Below, piece after piece: positions 34,216 through 49,200 of a stretch of 64,000 bases of DNA (within the stretch, counting starts at the first letter, position 1; the number at the start of each line of letters is the position of its first letter). The stretch spans positions 186,001-250,000 of the forward strand of contig CAJNYU010000987.1 in assembly GCA_905331475.1 (NCBI GenBank). The letters run 5' to 3'. A model generated the notes under the pieces. The model was not told the DNA's origin. It did not search any database and was given only the letters and a program-made list of their open reading frames with translations. This stretch comes from Rotaria socialis (lineage: Eukaryota; Rotifera; Eurotatoria; Philodinida; Philodinidae). A program made the position numbers and the translations under genes.

Positions 34216-37200
34216 CTAAAATAAAAACAGTAAGTTTTTCATGTTTATTAAACACAAATTAACTCACCTCAGTATAATATTCTTGTAATGGATCAGCCAT
34301 TTTAAAGATTTTGGTTTGTTTACCAGAAAAAAAACAATTTTGACATATGTCACAATTGAAATGTCTCAATGAACGATAACGAAAGCCAAGTATGGGATAC
34401 ATTTTACATATATTACAGCGTGCTTCATGTTTCGCTACTTCACTTGCTGCTAAGCGATGCATGACAGGTAGCCAAACAAGTGATTGCGGTTCTAGTTTGA
34501 CCCATTCGAGAAAATCATCCGCTGTTATGACATCCGGATTATGTGCCTAGAAAGATTTTCACCGCATTATTCATTTTCAAACTATTCGATTATTTACATA
34601 TTCAAAGCAACTTTGAACACTTGGCTCAACACTTGATCCGCCAAATGCTGCAACTTCGCCAAGTTGCTTTGGAATCTAAACAGAAAAATAAATAATAATT
34701 TTCACAACTCTCTAAATGGTTGATCATTCACGAATCACAGCTATGTAATAAAGAATACATACAACGATGGCTTGCTGGAATAAAACCGATAAACGTTGTC
34801 GATCAAGGACTTCGCGATTATTATTGGTACATGCTCCCAAAGAAAATAGATCTAGAATAGACCATGAGTTCTAAATATCGTTTGTCGGATTCACTTACAT
34901 CGATATTTTTCTTCAATATATCCTCGACTAAGTAACGCTAATGCCATTTTCATTGATAATAAACGAATAGTGCCAGTTCGATTACTTTAAAATAAAATTT
35001 ACAAAAAAACTTAAATCTATGACCGATCGTCTAACTTACATGTCATAGATATTTAATAACCAATTCAATGTTAAATCGACAGTACATATAACATTAGTGA
35101 AATGTGGATATTCATTTGATGTTTTTTCAAATATTTTTTGTAAATAATCGAGTATCTCTACTACATCGATAGTTTTATTTATTGGATCAGCTACTTCGTG
35201 TTCAGCAAATACGCTAATTATATTACTCAATGACGTCAAATCAACTAGAACATAAAGATTAGACAACATTACTATAAAACGAAATACTACATACGACAAA
35301 GACATTTTTGCAATGTACGAAGTTTCATCGCTGTACGATACGCAGAAAATCGAATATCATTAAAATTTCCAAATGAAGTCATTAATTCATGCCTAGAAAA
35401 AAAATGTTCTATTATCACGACTGATGAGTCATCATAGGATAAGGACGCGATAACCCTCGTTTCAGTTTCGAATCCCATTGAGAATACAATTTATTAAACT
35501 TACATTTTTGGATGATCCCAAGAAGTCGTTTGATCCGAGTGACTTTTAAAAATGAAAACAAAAACAGTTCGTGAGGAATGAAGAAAATACAAAATCTAAT
35601 TATTACTTTATATAATACGGTATTTTATTGATGGCTGCTGCACGTTGCCACGGATATTCTACTGAACTTGAATAAATATCACTGGCTGTATTTTTAATCG
35701 AATCTTGTAGTGATTGAATTCGTTGTGATGTTAATGTTACGGAATGTTCCCATCTATTGATTAGAAAAAAGATAAGAGATAAAAAATAAAATATTGTTAT
35801 TTCAAACCTTTCATTGAGTTCCTGAGCTCGATTAGTCACATGGATATCATATTCACGTTCGACAGTTTGTGCCAATTGTAGTATATCATGAATGGATGGT
35901 TTACACGAGATTAATTTAGACAATAGTTGCTAAGAAATAAAATAGTTACGAAAGAAAAATATCATCAACAGTAAAACTAAACTGTCGAATTTTAATTTCA
36001 TTACCTTAGCTTGTTCGATTTCGGCTGGCACCTGTTCGACATTCAATGCTTTAATTTGTGGTTTATGTGCATAGGCAAGTTCAGTTTCCAACAAGTGCGC
36101 ATGCAACCGGTCACACTTGTGGCGTAACTCTTCGACAGCCTATTTAAAAAACAACATTTTTTTTCTTTGATCAACAAAAAAATAAATAAATCTACCGTTT
36201 GAGCACCTTGCAATAAATTTAAACGATATTGAATATTACTATTAGCATTTTTCCAATGTTGTGCTAATTGAAGAACATGTCGACGAACTTTCCGTAATGT
36301 TAAATCAGAATGTTTTTTCAGTGGCGACGAAGGTGGTGATAATAATGAACCACCGCCAGTATCGTCTAGGAAAAAAACAATAAAATCAATATTTAGAAAG
36401 CAAAAAATCGAGCGATAAAGCACAATAACAAAATAGGAAAAAAACTGAAGGTCAGAGTCAGTCGTAGCTTGATACCAAGGCTTAGCTATGCGCTCCTTCA
36501 ATGGTCGATTCCAATAGCAAATAATAATTGGGGATTAGCAACGAACGACCTCTGCTTTTTTTCTTTCATTTTTTTCTGCTCACTGTTTTTACTTACCAGC
36601 ACTTTCAACATTGCTATAGTCTTTGCTATCTAATGAATATAAACGTTTTCCATTATTGATTGCTTCTTCAACCGGCATGCGAAGATTTTGATTAAGTTCA
36701 GATATGATACGCTAAACATGACACAAAACAAAAAATGACATTATTTCAGTTACAGCTAAAAATCTCGAATGTGACAATCCATTGCGATTAATAAATATAT
36801 TCTCCATCAGGAGAATATAATTGTCTTTTCTTTCCATAGATAGTCTTGAAATCTGATTAAATTTAGCAATTCGATTGACTATTATTACTAACTAAATTCA
36901 ACAAACAAAGGTCTGAATTTTTATTCATAGGAAAAATAAATCACACGAATATGAACGATAAACTATTTCAAACATATCGTTTAATCGGATGAAAACTCCA
37001 TTATTTCGTATATTCTTATTTTTCGTGAGAAATCATCCAATCGACCCTAATGTAGCTGATGTTCTGTTTTCTTTATAACAATAGAAAAAATTCTATTAAA
37101 AACGCTTGAGCCGAAATCTGATTGTGTCAGTCGATGCTTTACACTTAGGAACAATTTCCTTCGTATGATAAATGACAGATAATTGATTTCAACGCTCAAT

Positions 37201-40200
37201 AACTGGGAAATGCGGATATTATATTTCTGTTTGTATAGTTCAATTATCTTCGAGTGAATCTCATTTGGAAATTTATAGTGACCTTGCAATCGAGTTATTC
37301 CCATGAGATCTTATTGTTTTCTATATGCATAATAGATTCAACTAGATGAAAAACTGACCTGACAATCGCGAATAAGTTTTTCATAATCATGTATAGGTTG
37401 TTTAAGATTATGTTCAATTTGTTCTTCTACATCTCGTGTACGCTTTATTAACGCATCAATATGACCGACGGTATTATCAATGTTTGTCTTTTTAATTAAA
37501 CTATTCTTTCGAATATCTGCAATTAGCTTTTTTATTTTATCAAACTGTTGCAGTAAATTGGCAGCATGTTGTTTATCGTGATCATTTAAATTTTCTGATA
37601 AATTTGGTCGATTTTCTATGAGTTGAATCAGTTTCTAAAAAAAGAGACATTTCTTTTATTCTTTTTGTTTTTATGCAAAGAAAATTGCTAAAACCTTTAA
37701 TTTCGCTTGATTATGTTCGTTTTGTTGATATTGAACAAAATTTTCTTCTAAATCTTTGAAATACTTTTCAAAATCACCAATAGTCTTCGAATTATCAACA
37801 ATGACCAATGGTGACGCAACACGAGGTCGTTGTTGTTCAGTTAACCATTGACGAATTTGATTTGTCATTTCTTTTGGATAATTATCGATTAATGTTTTAA
37901 TTTCATTCGTAGCTGTTACAGTATTATTTTCTGTATTGAAATGTGAGACTAAATTTACACGAAGATGATCGATATGAGATGTATCGATTAACATTTGTTG
38001 TAATATCAAGTGCCGATTGGCAAGTTCATCATGTACTAAGCAAACAGAATAGAGATAACGATAGTCAATATTGATAGTGCATACTTGTATGAGGTAATTT
38101 TGTGTTCGAATCCGACGCTTGTGAACTTTTCAAACGAGTTAAAAATGCCTATTCGAACGATAAAGGCATAGCACAATAGAATACAGAAGAGGCGTTTTTG
38201 TATTTTATTTTACTTGAATTTTATTTTTATGCTGTTCTATTTCGTGACGATTTCCTAATTGTACAATCGTGTCTAATAAATTTTGTGCTTGTTCAATAAT
38301 GTCTGGTGGTGATGATGATGCCAATGGTACTGCCGAGGACAAATGCTTAGTCACTACGGGCGGAGAACCAGCGACTATAACAAAAGAAAAAGAATTGGAT
38401 GTAAAACAAAAAGAAAAAAGAAACGACAGAGAAAATACGACTACTTTACAATGTCTACAATTTATGAGAAGGAAGTGTGCGTAAGAAGGTGAACTATTAC
38501 TCTGTAACGATGTAAAAAAAAAGAAGAAGAAGAAGAAAAAAAACTATGAATAGGAACTTAAGTTATGTATTCATTCAACAGATGAAAGAATAAGAGAAAA
38601 TGAGATCATCATTATGAATACACCTCCGGCTATGTGAATATGTACGTGCGTATTGCACATATTCGCATGACCGATAGCTCATTACATTTATGATATATGC
38701 ATTTATAATAATATCAGTTGCTATTAATCATAGAAAAAAAACTCATCTAAAGTTGAACGATTTCTTCATTCACTAATTATATTCTATTACATCATTGACA
38801 ACAACATGCGTATTTCTTGCTCTATCGCGAAAGGCTGACTGAGTTCTTTGTGAGAATTTCTGCACTGACTACAAAGATCCGGTGAAAGTAAAAACATGGA
38901 AATAAGGACGTGCTTGAGTACTAGTGTTTAACTTCCTGCGCAAGACAAGCAACCATCGAAGAGTATGATGGGATGACTGAAGAAGAAAAGAATTCAATTA
39001 TATGTTTGCTTGTCTCCCTATCTCGCGCTCGCGCGCGCTTTTCCCAAGTGTAGTGTGCCTAGTCTCACTCGATATATGTTAGTCATACATTTTCCTCTAT
39101 GCTTATTCTTAGGAACAATCGTCAGGTTCAATAGAATAGAATATTGCAAGAACAATTAAATTTCATGCATAAGACATAAGTTAACGATGTATATCGATGA
39201 TGAGAAACAAAATCATCTTGAGATTTTCCTATTCGATCTATATGTTCTATTAATGAAATGATGATATAATTAAGTGAATTAACTAAATACAGATGGCTAT
39301 GAAATAATTTTGGTTGATGATTGTTTGACTAAAATAAGACGGAGGAGGAGGAGGAGGAGGAGGAGACGAAGAAAAGAAGCTTCTCCTCTTACATCATCGT
39401 CAAACTTACCCTTTAATGTTAAATTAGACCACATTTCTATTAAATATTCAATTTTTTCTTCAATTAAAAAATCGTTCTGTTGATTGGATTTAATTAATTT
39501 ATTGAAATCGCCCTGCCGTTCATTCAACGTTAATTGAATCTCCTATTATCAAACAAATATTTGTATGCATACATATAGATTTTTTTTTTCAAAAAAAAAA
39601 TTTTCCACCGTCTCACGTATCATAACTAACATTGTTTATATAAGATCTATGATTGACTTCTCTTTTCCTATTATATTTGTGAAAGATAAAGGCAAACACT
39701 GGCGAAGAAGTAATGTACCGCAGAATAGATAGAAAAAAAAAACAATTTGTGACCAACAACTACATCGTGTTTCACATTTTTTGGTCCCAAAGAGACTATG
39801 CTAACAGCTTTCTTTTTGGTTTTACTTGATTATCAATTATTTCAGATTCACACGTCAAGGCTTTCAACCAGCCTATGAATATATCTAATTCCGTAGCAAA
39901 TTCACGTTGTTGTTCGATGCAATTTTCTAATTGAATACGAGCTGTTGCCATAGATGTAGCAAGCTATATAAAAATATTCAAATCATGTTAGTAGGGAAAG
40001 AAACTTACAGTTGTCAATTCTGCAATTAAAGGTTGGCTCGTATTAGCATGTAAATTTTTTAAACGATCCATTTCGTGTTGACATTCCTGTTTAAAATAAA
40101 ATAGTATCATTGAAAATTTTATGTCTGCCGAAACTAACTTTAATTTTCGACAGAAGTTGTTCCTTTTCGATTAAAGTATTAACATGATTGTTTTCGTGTT

Positions 40201-43200
40201 GGTCTATTAATTCTTTGCCTAAGGTCAATAAACTTTGGATAAAATTCACTAAAATTTCATTTTGTTCTGTTACAGGATTTGCCGATGACGAGTCGGTTAA
40301 GTTAGCCGATTCAGAAGATAAATTTCTATACGAACGAGAAAATGATTAAGTTAACACAACTAGTATTTATCGAAACAATGATTGAGATTTTTCTTTTGTT
40401 TCCTTCTCGTTTGCAAAGACTATAGACACACTTCAGTTGATATAATAACATTATTTCAATAGGGAAAGAAGAGTTCATCTTTTATTATTATTATTTCTTT
40501 CCTGAAACATTTCGGACTCGAGAAAAATTAAAATAACCTTTCTTTGTATATATTTAATTTTCCAATAAATATTTTCCATTGCTCTTTGATATCATCGATT
40601 TCCTTGATCATTTCTTTTGCTTGTTCGTCCGGCAAATCGGTAGCCATCGTTTGATTGAGTTCTATTGCATGTTCTACTAATGATTCATATTTGTTTAACT
40701 CGTCAAGATTCTATTGTATAGAAAAGTAAATAATTTATGAGTAATATCGTGAATATCAGATTCTAAGATTTGAGACAAGGAAATCAATCCGACAACAAAA
40801 TGCATTATTCTGATAAACGCGATTTTCTCGTAGATGCTCTTATGTCTCGAAAAGCAACGCACTAATATGATATTATTAGATGATCTTTATTTTAAAACCT
40901 TTGCCCTAAAAGTTGATTCCGATAAACATCTTCACATTAGCCGTTATAAACAGTCTAACATATAGAATGCATCTAACTCATTGTGATAATAAAAAATAAA
41001 AAGAACAGACCCATAAAAACTCTATTGACGATAAACTGATAGACTTTTCTGTAAATTAATCTTGTCGCATATATTTTTCGAATAATTCATACTTTAATAT
41101 TAATTGATGTTTGTTGTTTATCGTCGAATTCTAAGGCTTGTTGGATATTAGCATTTGTTAATGTCAACCAAATAGATAAATCTTCTATCGCTTGTTTGTA
41201 TTCGTTAAAAATAACTGTATTAGTCATTATAAGACTATAACGTTGTTTGTAATCATTGTATAGGCTTGAATATTCGCTAGACAGATGGTCGACAAGCGTT
41301 GATGTCGAGTCCAATTGATTTGCTGTTTCAATGGCTGGTGCAAGACTGATAATGGCTTCTTTTATAGCCTAAAAAAATACAAAAACATATATATATATAT
41401 GTATATGTATATATATATATTAATATGAGATCTATTAGGAACAAAAAAAAGACGAGAGAAAACGATGTGATACTTAATAAACGATTTTCTTCGTCGTTTA
41501 TTATGCTTTTTTTCGTCATTGTTTTTTGTTCTTACCCTAAGGATTGAAGAAAAGAGTGAAGTTCTTTGTTTCTAATAGAAATCGAGCACACAATAGCTAC
41601 TATGTTTTAATATATATATATAGCGAGAGATAGATACGAGTGAGCGCTTAGGGAGCAATCATCTGTGGAGGATGAAAAAAACAATTTACAGTCTATCACG
41701 GAATACACAAATGATAGATTATATAAATGTGTATACGGAGAAAATTAGAGAGACGTTTTTTTCTTTTTATGAAAAATAATCTGTTCAATCTTTAAATCGG
41801 CCATCAACGTTTTTAATAAAATTGAAAACAAATCTGTGTTCTTTTCGCATAGACATAGTTAGCTAGTTCTTTAAGCAAGCTTCTAAAATAAACTCCTAGA
41901 AGAAATTTATATTCTATTTTTTTCTATAATCGAAACTTACTTTAAGTTTTCGAATTGATTCTTCAGATTGTACACTTGCAATACTCGATAGGTGCTTACG
42001 TAAAGTTGATATAGATGATAGTAGCTTTTGAACACATAAGATAAAATCCGGAGAGATATCTTCTGTTTGATTCATTTCCTAGATTTCGGATATGCACAAG
42101 AACAACGCGTTGTAGGAGAAAAAGAAAATTGCAAATGAAAGATTTTGAGAGCTTCGCTCGATAGTAACAATAATAAAAGATGTGAGAGAAGAGCAACTGC
42201 CCTGGGTCTAATTGTCGCCTCTGTGCCAACCGTAAGAAAAAGAGGCAGCCAACATAACATAGACGTTGCTATATCTGCATGCGAAAAGAAAAGAGTGGTT
42301 GATTGTCTTGATAATCCATATACTGATTTCATCAATCATTTTCCTTTTTTTTTTTCTATATTGTTAATGCTTATGGTCTATTCGATGTTTTAGCATTCCT
42401 AAGAGCATATAATTTCTTTTCTTCTTCTATGATAAATAAACGACATATGCAAGTTATGTTATCACGAGAATGTGTAAATTGGTTTTATCCTTGGTTTACA
42501 TACGAATGCCAGGTGTAACCATAATGTTTTATTTTTCTTATAGTAAATACTTGTATGTATGTATATATTAAGTAAAAAGAACCAGGAAGAAAATGAATCT
42601 TACTAGTAAAACATAACTTCGAAATAGACTTTTTCTCTGTTTGTTTGTTTGTTTGTTAATATTTAATAAAAGAACCACTGCGCATTAACACCGACATTTA
42701 AAAATGTGTCGAGAAAAAAAAAGAACGCATTTATACGCACAGCAAACATATTTTTTCTTTCTACTAATAGAATATATAATATAGAGTGAACTCTTTTTTG
42801 TTTTTAATAAACAATTCGTGTTGGATGCGGTCCAACAGTATGAGGTGCATAAGGCGGTTGACGATAACTGCTCGATCGGCCACCAGCTTGTTGTTGTTGT
42901 TGCTGTTCATTATAAAAATATGTTGGATACGGTTCATGTCTATAACCATTTGTATGTCGATAACTGGATGAAGCACTATTTGCTGCTTCATAACGAACAG
43001 GTAATGTTCGATGAATTGCTTGTGTTTGTCCGGATAGAGCAGCTGAATTAGCTTGCGTTGAACCGCTTGATTCTCGTTGTTTTTGTCGATGAGATTCGCC
43101 ACTTGATGCATTTCGTTCAGCAACATGTCGATCAATTACACGTTCACGATAGAGTACGGGCTGTTGAGGAACACAACCGCCTTGTACAGGAAAACCACCA

Positions 43201-46200
43201 TTTGGCATACTGGCCGATTTTGATATTGAATTATGTTGATAATTATCTTGATATCCTTGTTGATTTGCTACGTATTGCTTTCTATAGTAAGCATTTGGAC
43301 GTTCGTGCGAACGATAGCGTGCTTGTAATACAGGCGATGATGGTGCACTTATTGTGTGATGATCGATTGCTTTCAAACTACGTACACGTAATAATGGTTG
43401 TAGATGATATTCTTCACTCGTTGGAACATAACGAGTTTGATCATCGATTTTGTAGCGATCGAGCGAATGAACAGCTTTACGGTATTTTGCATTAAATTGT
43501 GGTGCTGGTTCGCTGAAAACTGAACGTGCATCGTCAATATCATAGATAAAGTCGGAGTCGAATTCCTGAATTTTGAAAATAAATTAAATGAATTTTCGGT
43601 TTATATGTCAATAAAATAAACATTTATATGGAGATTAAACTTTGACACATTTAAAAGAACAAAGATATTGTTTTAATTAAAAAAAGTTATTCAATCGAGA
43701 AGATCTACATCATAGATTGGACAGGAGAAAAAGATATGCAAAAAGTTTTGTCTAGACGATTTTGATGAGATGATCAATGAACTCATAATGAAGGACACCC
43801 ACAATAAATTGTCTGTGATGGAGTGTATATATACACATATATCGGTGAAAAATGGTTTACACTCTAGACTCTAACAATATCCTTGTCCGATAAGAAGAAA
43901 TAGATTAACTTATCGTAATATCAACACATTAAAGATGATGTTTATCGGTTTTCTTTTTGACTGTTTATCAGATAAAAGATGAAAATGTTCTATTTTTAGT
44001 TCGCGTAAAAAACTTCTCTTCAAAATTCGATATCCTCCCAACAGACTGCATAGATAGTAGGAAACAAATTTATTTTAATGTTTAGTCTAATTAGCAGAGT
44101 GCTCTAGATTATTTGTGACAGCATAGAGAAAATCTGGAAGCGATCGGATTAGTCGTGTAAGTCACTAATGGTTGTTAGCCTTAGATGACTGATTCTGATA
44201 ACCTGCTGACTGAATTATGATATGCATCTGCTCTTGTTGTTAGTTAACATCTATACGGGCTAAAGCAATTACACACCAGAATCCGCTGCATCCGGATAAC
44301 CTTCGGTGCAGAGGTACTGTATTTATTTGCTGTAAAGAGACATCGAGCTATTGAATTTACAACGAGACAGTAAATGATAAGACAAGATTTCCCAGAGGCA
44401 TGAGTATTCTTGTTTCGCCTTATGAAACTAGACTGCATCCCAGACGATTTCTTTTTTTCTTTCTTGGTATTGAATATAGTGTTGATACGTTTTTATTTGA
44501 GAATGTTGTAGATTGAAAGATGGTGGAAAATAGGAACTCCTCTGCTCTTGGTAATCGAAGACGAAAGTAACATCTCTCGTCAAAAAACTATCTCTGACTA
44601 TCTAGATTAAGACTTTTTCCTCGATTATTTCGGTATAGATTGACTTTGAAATATTTATCATACCCGTTCTTTTGGTACTGTTCTGTCTGCTGCTTGAACA
44701 CGTTCTTCATATCGAGTAACTTCATCGGTATTTTGATAGTGATTTGAACGATATTTAAGATTCTCCAGGCAATCCTATATCAATAGAAATAAATATTGTT
44801 TTTCTTTTATTAAATAAAAAACAATAGAATTTTACTCTTAATCGATGAATTTTTTCTCGTATACGATTAGCTTGATCAACATCGGTTTTTTCAATAACAT
44901 AAGCACGTTCTTCGGTTTCGCGTATAATTTTTTCAATTTCTTCATATTCTGGACGTTCACGAAGTGTTCGTTCCTATGAAAAGAAAATCAATTTTTACTG
45001 CTAAAACTAAAACTAGAACAGAACATACTCGTCTAGATAATCGTCGATGTACTGTTTCGGATTCTTCATCAGTTTCTGGTTGATTTTCATACAAACGTTC
45101 AATTAATTTCATGTAAGCCAAACAGCGTAAATATTTCTTTTTAAATTCTTCATCGATAACACCATGTGCGGTACTGATATCCGATGATTCGGATGGTGAT
45201 CGACGGGATTCGCGATGAAAACGATTATATCTTTTTTCTGAATAATGCTCTCGTTGTAAATCATCATGATGATCCTCTTGAATATTATTCGTTGTTGTCG
45301 TTGTTGTGGCTGCTGTTGTCGTTGTAGCAGTCGACGCGTGTTGAATTTGTTGTTCTCTCAAACGCTTTTCTTGTGTCTCCTATGAGAAATATATTAGTGT
45401 CAGTAACAAACATGGTAAACACGGGCCTATTAATAATCAGATGAAGCGAACTACTTGAGGCATAAAGCGTAAAATATTTCTAACCTCCTGCATTTATTGA
45501 TGGCAGTCAGAATCAACGGGCGAAAAGATTAGAGTTGCTGAAACGCAGCCTATTAGGAGACAATATTACTGATCCAATTCATACTAATCGGATTCTGCAA
45601 ATAACCTTATCTAATAGAGGAAATATTTCTGAACAAATTGAGATGCCTTGAGCTCAACGAGAAGTCAACACTCAAATCATTTATTGTACAATCAAAAAGA
45701 CTTGCCTGAATAATTCTAATACGACGTTGTAATTCTTCGAATTTTCTTGTAATATTTTCGATATCGGGAGCAACAAGTTTGCTGTATTTTTCACTTTTTG
45801 ATACAAGGTCTTGACCAAGATTGAGTAGTTCATCGAGTTGTGTTCGTACACTTCGTAATTCGTCTTGCACTTGCTAAAGAAAAGTAGAAACGAATAAAAT
45901 AGTTATATTATGAATTTATATATTTTTTTTTCTCCTAACCGAAATTCTATTCAAATCAACAATACGTTCAGCATCAGATAATAATGTTTCCAATTTTTCC
46001 AAACGCATTATTATTTCTTGGTAGATATGAATGAATCTTTGATATTCATCTTCTAATTTACGTACTTGACCCTAGGAGAAGAAAATAAAAGTTCATTTTA
46101 ACATACAATTGATTATTATTATTATTATTTTCTTTTTAAATTTAAAAAATAGTACCTGACGTATGCCAATAGGATATATAACATATTCAATAGGGATAAG

Positions 46201-49200
46201 ATCTGTTGGCGATGTCGATGCACCTGACGATGCATTATGCCCCGATCCAAATGGAATATAAAGTAAATTATGATAACGATGTGGCTTTTCAGACTGAGAT
46301 GCCGTCGAAAATTTGACGTCAGTCCTCATCTTGATTTAATCTTTTCTTTTCTTATTCTGAAGATGACAATGAATATAGAAACTAGGGATTAATAAATAAT
46401 AGGAGAATGAGGAAGAAAAAAAGAAATTTCTCAAAAAAATAACTGCGCTGCAAAGAAAGCACCTAGATATGTCTATCGATTGTCGTCATCTTTCTTCGCG
46501 ATTCATTGATGATAATAACGATAGATAGAGAAGATAGATCTATTGGACTCGTTCATATACATATGCGTATCTGTACGACAACGAGGAACTGATTGATAGC
46601 AATGATAATGATGAAGTCTCCGCAAGTTAGAACACTGAATATTAATAGAAATTTATATCATAACTGTCTCGTAGCAAAAAAACAGCTTCTAAGTTTTGTT
46701 AAGAAATGCAATGAATGAAGAGGACATCGGGGAAAAGGTCAATATGATTAACATGGTGAGGCACAAGGTCAGATCGCCAGGACTTCGTATACTATTATTC
46801 ATACGAATGATTATCCTGTTCGCTAATAATGATAACAATAATAATGCATCAACTGATCTACAGAGAGAAGCTGCACATTGGATGTTTATCAGAGAGAAAC
46901 GAAGGCAGTATTATTTTTTGGTAGACAAGCTAAGATGATACGTGTGTCTTTTTTTTGTTGTTTTCTATATTGACACTAATGGATAGAAGTCACTGACGAA
47001 AAGATACCAGGAGAAAAAAGAACGGACAAACGAGTATATTATCAAGCAATGAAGAATAGAGAATACCGAGAACAACGATGTAAAAAATGGTACAAAGAAA
47101 ACGCAACGACTTCTTTAAGATAACACTAATATGCGAGCTTACGCCCGTTGTGTTTTTTGTCCGTCAGTGATTGGCATAAACGCACGTATATTTATAAAAA
47201 CCAATTTCCTATGTGCTCTATGCCGCGTTGGATTATATCAGAGGGTGCATTTCAGTCGAAGCACGGGCGCACACTTATCGTCTCGTCTCTGTTTTTCTTA
47301 ATATTTTGCCTAGAAATAAGTTATCTAATCGGAGTGATTGGATACATCGTGTCTGCTGCTTTCTCTCTCTCTCTCTCTTTGGTTATACGTACGTCCATAT
47401 GCGAAACTCGTGAGATTGTTATAGGAAACGACTGTTTTACTCATTTCTTGATTTCATATTATCTAATAAAAGCTATCTAGAACAATGCAATCATTGTTCT
47501 ATAAAGAATCAGTCAGCTGAATAATTATTTGATTAACAATAGATTTTATTTTTTACGAGAAAACAAAAATCGATGAGATGTTAGTAATATCACATATGGC
47601 CATCACTTGTATCGATTATGTCAATGCACGTATATAGAAAATGTGTTATCCGAATTGATGACAACTGTAGATTATATAATAGATTTTCTTCTTCCTCATT
47701 ATCTCGCTCACTCAATATATATATATATAATCCAATCATTTTATCGAATGTTAACAACTAGTATATCGGATGGATATCATCTAGATGAGATCGAGGTTTT
47801 TCTTTTCTATTATCTAATAATAGAAATCAAAAGAAAAGTTTTTGTTTACCTCTATTATTTCCGATCGGTCTTTAAGTCGTCGATCTAATTGATCGATTTG
47901 CCGTTTTAAGTCCACGATTCTATCCTGAAGAGTTGGCATTGTTCGGTCGACTTCTTTTTGTATTGTACGATCTAAGTTTTTTAATGTTTCAAAATTGTTT
48001 TCAAGTTTTTTAATATCATTGCGTGTAGTCTATTGAAGAGAGAACAAAAATCAATGAATGCTAAGAAGTGAGAAAAAAATGTTTTACTCGAATCCAATCG
48101 GTTTCTTCTTTTGTATTTTTTGATATTTGTTTATTTTCAATTTTACGTATTTCATTATCAGCTTTAACAAACCATTCATGAATATGTGAGTATTCTTTAC
48201 GAAATTTACGTAAATGACGTTCAACATTATCTAATTGAACTTTCGATGCTGATACCTAAAATCATAGGAGAATAGTGCAATATCGTACGAGATAATCATA
48301 ACACATTTTCCGTTAATGTGTCTATTACCGAGCACTAGACCGAAAATGATTGGTCTCGCTCATCATTAGCGACTGCAACGTCTGTTCACAGCCTTTATTC
48401 AATTGAATGATGTTATACCGAAGATAGATTGACAAGCTCATTAGCTCATCGAACAATGATCATCTATTTATACACAAACTTCATTAAAGCAAAACGGGCA
48501 TCGGAGGTTCGCATTTCGTTTGATACAAAAAAAGATGATCGATGACAATTCCCGGATATATACGGTCAGAAAAACATAAACAAAGATAAAACGGCACGAT
48601 GAAAGAAAACATCATGTTTAGGAAAGATCTGGTCTCAATCTATCATCCCTTCGATTAATCTTAACAATCATGATTTCAACCTAAAAATTGTCTTGAACAA
48701 ATTCGTTAAGACTTACTTTAGCTCCAAGCGTATTGTATTGTGCTTTTAATTTATCAATTTGTTTTGTTAAATCATTGGGCTCATCAATTTGCCGTTTTTC
48801 AACAATACCACGTCCTGTTCGAATGACATATTCAACTTCCGATTTAATGTCTGATAAAGTTTTATATAGTTTCTTCAGAAAAAGAAAAACAATAAGTACT
48901 AGAAAGAAAAACCTTCTTTTCTTAATTAAACTTACAAGACAATGTTCTAATTGATTATGAATAACATCAGGATCATCAGAATGAATTTCCAATACATTAA
49001 TATTTTGTTCGATATCGTTTAAAATTTGACGCATTTTAGCATGTTTCGGTTCAAAATCGGAGGGTTTTTGAAATTGTCGAAATTTCGTTTGTAATTGTAA
49101 AAATTGATTCTAAATATTCATAACAATCATTAAAAAGGAAAAAGAAAAGTCTAAACTTACTCTTAAAAGAATCAATTGTTGTTCAAGTCGTTTTGCTGCT

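Noticed and set aside
37047-37304. 85-codon minus frame starting MGITRLQG in a dystrophin intron, considered as a short-isoform first exon
   Set aside because: I could not find a donor in a phase that fits the next exon, and the flanking dystrophin exons join without it.
42818-43495. Plus-strand frames opposite the disordered dystrophin exon
   Set aside because: They are shadows of the minus-strand exon; the minus strand has the splice acceptor and phase fit.
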